Source: Solirubrobacterales bacterium (GTDB lineage Bacteria > Actinomycetota > Thermoleophilia > Solirubrobacterales > Solirubrobacteraceae). From it: DNA of 10,129 nt. The DNA lies in the NCBI GenBank assembly GCA_013695395.1, contig JACDAP010000515.1, positions 1-10,129 on the forward strand. The letters are read 5' to 3'. The stretch's first letter is position 1, and every line of letters begins with the position of its first letter. Under the pieces are notes generated by a model, which was not told the DNA's origin, did not search any database, and worked only from the letters and a program-made list of their open reading frames with translations. Shown here one piece after another: positions 4,831 through 10,129 of this stretch. The position numbers and the translations under genes were made by a program.

Positions 4831-6489
4831 ATGCCGGACCCCGACACCGCAGCAGCCGCCGCGCCGGACGATCCCGGGGTCGCGGCGGAGATCGAGGCGG
4901 TACCTGTTCAGTCGGCCTCCGCCGGGGTCGCGCGCAACACGGCGATCTTCTCTATCGCCACCGGCCTGTCCCGCATCGCGGGGCTCATCCGCGAGGTCGT
5001 CGCTCGCCGCTACTTCGGCACGAGCGGCGCCGCCTCGGCCTTCACCATCGCCTTCCAGGTCCCGAACCTGATCCGGGGGCTGTTTGCCGACGCGGCCCTT
5101 TCGGCGGCGTTCGTTCCGATCTTCACCGAGCTGCTGGAGGAGAAGCGCCGGGCCGACGCGTTCCGCCTCGCCTCCACGCTGGTCTTCGTCATCCTCGCGG
5201 CGCTGGGCGCCATCACCGCGCTGTTCATCGTCGGCGCCGGTGTGGTCATGCCCGTCTTCCTGCCCGGCGACGAGTTCGACCAGGACCTCGTGAACCTCAC
5301 CGTCGGCCTCTCCCGGGTGATGTTCCCGATCGTCGTGCTCCTCGGCCTCAACGGCCTCGTGGTCGGCATCCTGAACGCCTACGGGCAGTTCACGATCCCC
5401 GCGCTCGCTCCCCTCCTGTGGAACGCGGTGATCATCGGCGCCCTGATCGGGCTCCACGGGTTGTTCGAGGGCGACAACCAGATCTACGCCTACGCGATCG
5501 GCGTCCTGGTGGGCACGGTGCTCCAGCTTGCGATCGCGCTGCCGGGGCTCAGGAAGCTCGACTTCCGGCTGACGACCGCCTTCTCGGTCCGCGACCCGCT
5601 GCTCCGGAAGGTCCTCGTGCTGATGCTCCCGGTGACGATCGGCCTGGGGATCATCAACTTCGACCTGCTGATCAACTCGATCATCGGCGCGCTCATCTCC
5701 GAGCAGACCCCCGCCGCGATCGACGCCGCCTTCCGCGTCTACATGCTCCCGCAGGGAATGTTCTCGGTCGCGGTGGCCACCGTGCTCTTCCCGACGCTCT
5801 CGCGGCTTGCCGCCCGCAAGGACTTCGCGGGCCTGCGGGCCACCATGGGCACCGGGCTGCGCCAGATCTTCCTGCTCCTGATCCCGGCGGCGGTCTTCAC
5901 CGCGGTGCTCTCCGAGCCGATCGTTCGCCTGCTCTACGAGCGCGGCGAGTTCGGCCAGAGCTCCACCGATGTGGTCTCCCTCGCACTCTTCTGGTTCTCC
6001 TTCTCGCTGCCCTTCGCCGGCGCGAACCTGCTCTTGACCCGCACGTTCTTCTCGCTCCAGCAGCCGTGGCTGCCGACGAAGCTCGCGGGCCTGAACCTGG
6101 CGCTCAACACCGTCGTCTCGCTCGCGCTCTACCGGCCGTTCGGGATCGCCGGTGTCGTGTTCGGGACCGCGGTGGCGAGTCTCGGGATGACGATCGGGCA
6201 GTACATCGCGCTGAAGCGACTCCTGGGGGGGGATCTCGAGGGTCCGCGCACGCTCGAGGCGATCGGCCTGACCTCGGTCGCCGCCGCGCTCATGGGAGGA
6301 GCGGCGTGGGTCGTGCATCGCGGGCTCGAGGAGCTGCTCGGCGACGCGCTGCTCGCCCAGGCCGTCGCGGTCGGCGGCGCGGCGGTCGTGGCGGCCGCGG
6401 CCTTCTTCGGGGTCGCGTTGGTCCTCCGGCTCGAGGAGGCCCAGCAGATCGAGCGCTTCGTGCTGCGCCGGCTGCGTGCCCGGGGATGA
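4831..6489 (+). CDS. murJ: Lipid II flippase MurJ (MviN family)
   Basis: MurJ flips the undecaprenyl-linked peptidoglycan precursor lipid II across the cytoplasmic membrane. The 552-residue product has about 14 hydrophobic segments and the family's N-terminal signature: GLSRIAGLIREVV (45-57), YFGTSGAASAF, then VPNLIRGLFADAALSAAFVP (78-97). Arg48, Arg54 and Arg82 fall where E. coli MurJ has essential arginines in its central cavity. About 33 Ala/Asp/Pro-rich residues precede the first membrane helix, a cytoplasmic extension; the ATG at 4831 is supported by the -10 box just upstream. No kinase-like or FHA C-terminal extension is present, unlike mycobacterial MviN. It ends in TGA at 6487-6489. 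The downstream GGDEF gene begins within 50 bp or overlaps, so the two are probably cotranscribed. A run of eight G lies at 6225-6232. Confidence 0.95.
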   Translation: MPDPDTAAAAAPDDPGVAAEIEAVPVQSASAGVARNTAIFSIATGLSRIAGLIREVVARRYFGTSGAASAFTIAFQVPNLIRGLFADAALSAAFVPIFTELLEEKRRADAFRLASTLVFVILAALGAITALFIVGAGVVMPVFLPGDEFDQDLVNLTVGLSRVMFPIVVLLGLNGLVVGILNAYGQFTIPALAPLLWNAVIIGALIGLHGLFEGDNQIYAYAIGVLVGTVLQLAIALPGLRKLDFRLTTAFSVRDPLLRKVLVLMLPVTIGLGIINFDLLINSIIGALISEQTPAAIDAAFRVYMLPQGMFSVAVATVLFPTLSRLAARKDFAGLRATMGTGLRQIFLLLIPAAVFTAVLSEPIVRLLYERGEFGQSSTDVVSLALFWFSFSLPFAGANLLLTRTFFSLQQPWLPTKLAGLNLALNTVVSLALYRPFGIAGVVFGTAVASLGMTIGQYIALKRLLGGDLEGPRTLEAIGLTSVAAALMGGAAWVVHRGLEELLGDALLAQAVAVGGAAVVAAAAFFGVALVLRLEEAQQIERFVLRRLRARG

Positions 6490-6538
6490 AGAAGGTTCGA
6501 ACGCGCGGCGGTTCCTCTCCGAGACGACGCGGTACTCC

Positions 6539-7954
6539 ATGATGGGGTCGATGGCCGGTGACGATCTCCAGCTCGTGCTCGCGCGCTCCGCAGACCTGCG
6601 GGCCGCGTCGCGAGCAGTGGTCGAACACCTGGCCAGCGCGGAGCTGCGGCCGAGCGTGTACATCGAGCGCGGCGGTCGGCTGCGCTGCCAGGCCCTGCTC
6701 GGCTATCGCCACCTGCTCGACGGGTTCCCGCCGTGGACCGGGGTCATCGGGCGCACCTTCGCCACGGAGACCCCAACGATCCTGCAGGACGTGCGCGAGG
6801 ACGAGTCCTACCTGCAGGCCCACGAGGGGACCCTGGGGGAGGTGTGCATTCCCGTGCGCGCCGGCGGGCGCACCGTCGGCGTGGTCAACCTGGAGGCGCC
6901 GCGGCCGATGACCGACCCGGAGCTCGCCTCGGTACATCACGCAGCACGGGCGCTCGGGGCGTGGATCACGAAGGCCGGTGGAGTGCCCCCGGAATCGGCC
7001 TCGGCGCGGCTCGTGCGCCACAGCATCGCCCTCGCCGGAGAGCAGGATCTGCCTTCGGTCGGGGGGGCGATCCTCGCGGCGGCCATCGACGTGACGCCGC
7101 TCAACTCGGCGATGCTCCTCGTCCGGGCCTCCCTCCGCGACGGCTTCGCTCCCGAGGCGGTGAGCGGGCCGCTGGCCGCCGTCCTGCGCCACGCGCCGGA
7201 CGAGTCGATCTCCGCGCTCGTGGCCTTCACCCGCGATGGCTGCTCCGCCTACACCGTCGCCGGGGCGGGCGAGGGGGCGGCCATCGACCCTGGCGTCGAG
7301 GCCTTGCGGCAGGCCGGTGCGGTCTCCCTGGCGGTGCTGCCGATCGGGCAGGACCGCATCCTCGTGGTCGCCAGCGACGAAGACACCTCCCTGGACACCG
7401 GGCACCTCGAGCTGCTCGAGCTGCTGGCCGCCCACGCCGCGGCCTGCCTGCGGACCGCCGTCTCGGTCCACCGTCTGCGGGCGAAGGCGGCCAGCGACCC
7501 GCTCACCGGGCTCGGCCACCACGGCACCTTCCACACCGAGCTGGCCGAGGCGTGCGCGACCGGCGCCGTCGGGGTGCTCATGGTCGACATCGACGACTTC
7601 AAGGCCTACAACGACCTCTACGGCCACCCGGAAGGTGACCGCGTCCTTTGCAGCACCGCAGTTGCGCTGGCCGGGGGGCTGCGCGCGGGCGACTCGCTGT
7701 ACCGCGTCGGTGGCGACGAGTTCGCAGCGCTGCTCCCCGGGGTCGAGAGCGAGAGCGCCCTGGAGATCGCGCGCCGCCTGCACGGGTGCGTCGAGGCTTC
7801 GGGCACCACGCTGACCGTGTCGATCGGCGCCGCGGCGGCCGCACCGGGGGAGACCACCGACAGCGTGCTCCGCCGCGCGGACCGCGCGCTGTACGCGGTC
7901 AAGAAGGAGGGACGCGACGGCGTGGCCCTCGCTCGCCGCGGCGGGAGGACGTGA
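6539..7954 (+). CDS. GAF-GAF-GGDEF diguanylate cyclase
   Basis: A predicted soluble diguanylate cyclase making c-di-GMP from two GTP. Numbered from the ATG at 6539 (471 residues), a GAF sensor domain covers about 20-150, and a second, more diverged GAF-like region about 165-310. A GGDEF domain fills the C-terminus from DPLTGLGHH. The Mg-binding DIDDFK is at 350-355 and the active-site GGDEF is intact at 391-395 (7709-7723). An inhibitory I-site RAGD lies at 382-385, exactly five residues before it, so feedback control by c-di-GMP is expected. No membrane helix or EAL domain is visible. The start is uncertain: a GTG at 6476 would overlap murJ by 14 bp, and ATGs at 6539, 6542 and 6551 are all possible. 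The GAF ligand is unknown. Confidence 0.9.
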   Translation: MMGSMAGDDLQLVLARSADLRAASRAVVEHLASAELRPSVYIERGGRLRCQALLGYRHLLDGFPPWTGVIGRTFATETPTILQDVREDESYLQAHEGTLGEVCIPVRAGGRTVGVVNLEAPRPMTDPELASVHHAARALGAWITKAGGVPPESASARLVRHSIALAGEQDLPSVGGAILAAAIDVTPLNSAMLLVRASLRDGFAPEAVSGPLAAVLRHAPDESISALVAFTRDGCSAYTVAGAGEGAAIDPGVEALRQAGAVSLAVLPIGQDRILVVASDEDTSLDTGHLELLELLAAHAAACLRTAVSVHRLRAKAASDPLTGLGHHGTFHTELAEACATGAVGVLMVDIDDFKAYNDLYGHPEGDRVLCSTAVALAGGLRAGDSLYRVGGDEFAALLPGVESESALEIARRLHGCVEASGTTLTVSIGAAAAAPGETTDSVLRRADRALYAVKKEGRDGVALARRGGRT

Positions 7955-7968
7955 GCGGGCACGGGTGA

Positions 7969-7983
7969 GCAGGGAGCCCCTGC
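7969..7983 (+). terminator. Possible hairpin terminator after the GGDEF gene
   Basis: GCAGGG-AGC-CCCTGC forms a 6-bp perfect stem with a 3-base loop, 14 bases after the GGDEF gene stop and before the lepA promoter. No T-run follows, as is common in high-GC actinomycetes, so terminator activity is only inferred. Confidence 0.35.
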
Positions 7984-7995
7984 CGGGACGGCAAC

Positions 7996-8001
7996 TACCC
8001 T
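7996..8001 (+). promoter_or_regulatory. Putative -10 box of lepA (TACCCT)
   Basis: TACCCT fits TANNNT and ends 10 bases before the lepA ATG. No Shine-Dalgarno sequence lies between. A transcript would have a leader of only a few bases. Confidence 0.45.
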
Positions 8002-8011
8002 CCTGCGACGC

Positions 8012-9829
8012 ATGGCCGTCGACCAGTCCCGTATCCGCAACTTCTCGATCATCGCCCACATCGATCACGGGAAGTCGACCCTGGCCGACCGGATCCTGGA
8101 GATGACCCAGACGGTCGACCCGCGCCAGATGCGCGAGCAGCTCCTCGACTCGATGGAGCTCGAGCGCGAGCGCGGGATCACGATCAAGTCCCAGGCCGTC
8201 CGCGTCTTCTTCACCTCCAAGGTCGACGGCGAGACCTATCAGTTCCACCTCATCGACACCCCGGGCCACGTCGACTTCACCTACGAGGTCAGCCGCTCGC
8301 TGGCCGCCTGCGAGGGAGCGCTGCTCGTGGTCGACGCCAGCCAGGGCGTCGAGGCGCAGACGCTCGCCAACACCTACCTCGCGGTCGATGCGGGCCTCGA
8401 GCTCATCCCCTGCCTGAACAAGATCGACCTGCCGGGCGCGGAGCCCGAGCGGGTGGCCGAGGAGGTCGCCGATCTGCTCGGCGACAAACCCGACGCGATC
8501 AAGCGGATCTCCGGGAAGACCGGCATGGGCGTGGAGGAGGTCCTCGAGGAGCTCGTCCAGAAGGTCCCGCCGCCCGCCGGTGACCCTGACGCGCCTCCGC
8601 GTGCCGTGATCTTCGACTCCGAGTTCGACCAGTACCGCGGCGTCATCGCCTACATCCGCGTCGTCGACGGAACGTTCCGCAAGGGCGACGCGATCCGCGC
8701 GATGGCGGCCGGGACCGAGGCGGAGATCGACGACATCGGCTTCTTCACCCCGGCGATGACCTCGATCGAGACCCTGACCGCGGGGGAGGTCGGTTACGTG
8801 ATCACCGGGGTCAAGGACGTCACGAAGCTCCGCGTCGGTGACACGCTCACGCTCAAGCGCGGCGGCGCCGAGGAGGCGCTGCCGGGGTACCGCGAGGTTC
8901 GCCCGATGGTCTTCTGCGGCCTCTTCCCGCTCGACACCGACCGCTACCCGGACATGCGCGACGCGCTCGAGAAGCTCTCGCTCAACGATGCCGCGCTCTT
9001 CTGGGAGCCCGAGACCTCCGACGCGCTCGGCTTCGGCTTCCGCTGCGGCTTCCTCGGCCTGCTCCACATGGACATCGTGCGCGAGCGCCTCGAGCGCGAG
9101 TACGACCTCGACCTGATGGCGACGATGCCTTCGGTGGGCTTCGAGGTGACGCTGACCGACGGCACCGAGCTCGACGTCCACAACCCATCGGACTTCCCCG
9201 ACCCGGCGAACGTCGCCGAGGTCCGCGAGCCGATGGTCAAGGCGAGCATCCTCACCCCGAAGGAGTACGTGGGCACGATCATGGAGCTCTGCCAGGACAA
9301 GCGGGGCACCCACGACGGGATGCACTACCTGAGCGCGAACCGCGTGCAGCTCGAGTACACCCTGCCGCTGGCCGAGATCGTGCTCGACTTCTTCGACCAG
9401 CTGAAGTCGCGCACGAAGGGCTACGCGAGCCTCGACTACGAGCCGCTCGGCCTGCAGGCCTCCGACCTGGTCAAGCTCGACGTGCTGCTCGGCGGCGACG
9501 TCGTCGACGCCCTGTCGATGCTCGTTCACAAGGAAAAGGCCTATCCGCTGGGCCGCACGCTCACGGAGAAGCTGCGCGAGAAGATCCCACGCCAGCAGTA
9601 CGACGTGCCGATCCAGGCCGCGATCGGCTCGCACATCATCGCCCGAGAGACCGTGAAGGCCTTTCGCAAGGACGTCACCGCCAAGTGCTACGGCGGCGAC
9701 ATCTCCCGGAAGCGCAAGCTGCTCGAGCGCCAGAAGGAGGGCAAGAAGCGGATGAAGCAGGTGGGTCGCGTCGAGGTGCCCCAGGAGGCGTTCCTCGCGG
9801 TCCTCGAGCTCGGCGACTCGCGCTCGTGA
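8012..9829 (+). CDS. lepA: Elongation factor 4 (LepA), ribosome-bound GTPase
   Basis: LepA is a translational GTPase that acts on the ribosome, affecting initiation, elongation or back-translocation under stress. The 605-residue length is normal (about 600). The GTPase motifs are all present: P-loop AHIDHGKS (15-22), ERERGITI switch I (51-58), DTPGH (82-86, with H86 the catalytic His) and NKID (136-139). Domain II, an EF-G-like domain III and domain V follow. The LepA-only C-terminal domain has [20 protein letters not shown] near residues 551-570, and this separates it from EF-G, TypA and RF3. The ATG at 8012 is fixed by the conserved N-terminus [13 protein letters not shown]. It stands alone between hairpins on both sides, with its own -10-like box. 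Nothing is missing or unusual. Confidence 0.98.
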   Translation: MAVDQSRIRNFSIIAHIDHGKSTLADRILEMTQTVDPRQMREQLLDSMELERERGITIKSQAVRVFFTSKVDGETYQFHLIDTPGHVDFTYEVSRSLAACEGALLVVDASQGVEAQTLANTYLAVDAGLELIPCLNKIDLPGAEPERVAEEVADLLGDKPDAIKRISGKTGMGVEEVLEELVQKVPPPAGDPDAPPRAVIFDSEFDQYRGVIAYIRVVDGTFRKGDAIRAMAAGTEAEIDDIGFFTPAMTSIETLTAGEVGYVITGVKDVTKLRVGDTLTLKRGGAEEALPGYREVRPMVFCGLFPLDTDRYPDMRDALEKLSLNDAALFWEPETSDALGFGFRCGFLGLLHMDIVRERLEREYDLDLMATMPSVGFEVTLTDGTELDVHNPSDFPDPANVAEVREPMVKASILTPKEYVGTIMELCQDKRGTHDGMHYLSANRVQLEYTLPLAEIVLDFFDQLKSRTKGYASLDYEPLGLQASDLVKLDVLLGGDVVDALSMLVHKEKAYPLGRTLTEKLREKIPRQQYDVPIQAAIGSHIIARETVKAFRKDVTAKCYGGDISRKRKLLERQKEGKKRMKQVGRVEVPQEAFLAVLELGDSRS

Positions 9830-9838
9830 GCGCCAGAA

Positions 9839-9859
9839 GCGCCGGGGACTGACCGGCGC
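9839..9859 (+). terminator. Hairpin after lepA, probable terminator
   Basis: GCGCCGG and CCGGCGC form a perfect 7-bp GC stem with a 7-base loop (GGACTGA), 9 bases after the lepA stop. There is no T-run, so it resembles the I-shaped terminators proposed for actinomycetes. It also lies just upstream of the next gene's -10 box and could instead be a regulatory element. Confidence 0.45.
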
Positions 9860-9869
9860 GTCACCCGGG

Positions 9870-9875
9870 TACCTT
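9870..9875 (+). promoter_or_regulatory. Putative -10 box of the gene at 9882 (TACCTT)
   Basis: TACCTT fits TANNNT and is exactly 6 bases before the ATG at 9882, the spacing expected for a leaderless mRNA. No Shine-Dalgarno sequence is present. Confidence 0.5.
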
Positions 9876-9881
9876 GGCGAG

Positions 9882-10129
9882 ATGACCGTCAAGACCCGCC
9901 TCGCCGTCGCCGGCGGCAAGTACCTCGTCACGCATCCGCGCTCGCGGATCACCCGCTTCGTCGTGCGGTTCGCCGCGCGCAAGCTCTCGGACAAGTTCGT
10001 GGAGGCGACCCACGCCGACGCCATCCCCGCGACCCGCGGCTCGCGCCTGGTCACGGTCGCAGGGGTCGTTGTCGTCGCCGGCGGGATCGTCTACGTCGTG
10101 CGCAGGAGCACCCGCGCGCAGGAGGCCGC
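9882..10129 (+). CDS. Hypothetical single-pass membrane protein (3' end outside window)
   Basis: Eighty-two codons are visible and the frame runs off the window. I do not recognise the family. The first 55 residues are basic and amphipathic (MTVKTRLAVAGGKYLVTHPR at the start), with no Sec signal peptide. A hydrophobic helix follows at about 56-73 (LVTVAGVVVVAGGIVYVV), closed by RRS, so one membrane span is likely. The third codon positions are mostly G or C and the frame has no stops. The start at ATG 9882 is supported by a TANNNT box 6 bases upstream. It begins 52 bp after lepA and behind a hairpin, so it probably has its own transcript. In other bacteria hemW, hrcA or dnaJ often follow lepA; this is none of these. 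Confidence 0.75.
   Translation, partial: MTVKTRLAVAGGKYLVTHPRSRITRFVVRFAARKLSDKFVEATHADAIPATRGSRLVTVAGVVVVAGGIVYVVRRSTRAQEA

Noticed and set aside
6476..6538. GTG start at 6476 for the GGDEF gene
   Set aside because: It would overlap murJ and add 21 polar residues outside the GAF domain; possible, but the ATGs at 6539-6551 are closer to the domain start. Left as an alternative.
4402..6663. 753-codon minus-strand ORF opposite murJ
   Set aside because: Low-complexity Glu/Arg/Asp-rich translation opposite a certain murJ, also covering rpsT in another frame; an antisense shadow.
6290..10054. 1254-codon minus-strand ORF opposite the GGDEF gene and lepA
   Set aside because: Its product is Arg/Val/Glu/His-rich with no domain logic and it lies opposite two certain genes. 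It is an antisense shadow of high-GC codon bias.

Overview
The window is very GC-rich bacterial chromosome with densely packed genes, high-GC third codon positions and little intergenic space. The gene set (comEC end, holA, rpsT, murJ, a GGDEF gene, lepA) and the frequent TANNNT boxes a few bases before start codons suggest a high-GC actinomycete. My best guess is the class Thermoleophilia (Solirubrobacterales or Gaiellales type), inferred from composition and gene order only. Most of the window is an ordinary housekeeping segment. I see no CRISPR array, transposase, rRNA or tRNA.

Layout. Positions 1-1135 (+) hold the 3' end of comEC, the DNA-uptake channel, with its metallo-beta-lactamase-like domain. 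Positions 1179-2150 (+) are holA, DNA polymerase III delta. Positions 2151-2580 hold no intact gene but contain what looks like a decayed small zinc-ribbon gene. Positions 2581-3919 (-) are a two-gene unit: a class I O-methyltransferase of the Methyltransf_2 type followed 28 bp later by an 87-residue protein resembling dimeric alpha/beta-barrel (ABM/EthD-like) proteins. It has its own -35/-10 promoter, an approximately 83-nt leader and clear Shine-Dalgarno sites. Positions 3920-4148 contain that promoter and little else. Positions 4149-4421 (-) are a plausible 90-residue hypothetical protein. Positions 4469-4738 (-) are rpsT (ribosomal protein S20), divergent from murJ (lipid II flippase, 4831-6489, +). 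A GAF-GAF-GGDEF diguanylate cyclase (about 6539-7954, +), lepA/EF4 (8012-9829, +) and the start of an unknown single-pass membrane protein (9882 onward, +) complete the window.

How the genes relate. The conserved genes serve DNA uptake and replication (comEC, holA), translation (rpsT, lepA), wall synthesis (murJ) and c-di-GMP signalling (the GGDEF gene). They are neighbours, not one pathway. Five of the (+) or (-) housekeeping or unknown genes have a TANNNT box 6-12 bp before the start codon and no Shine-Dalgarno sequence, which suggests leaderless or near-leaderless mRNAs. The methyltransferase unit differs in both respects and sits between degenerate-looking stretches, so it is the best candidate for an acquired accessory insertion. 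I find no convincing evidence of a wholly new multi-gene system. The items most worth checking are that cassette, the broken zinc-ribbon gene and the small ORF after rpsT.
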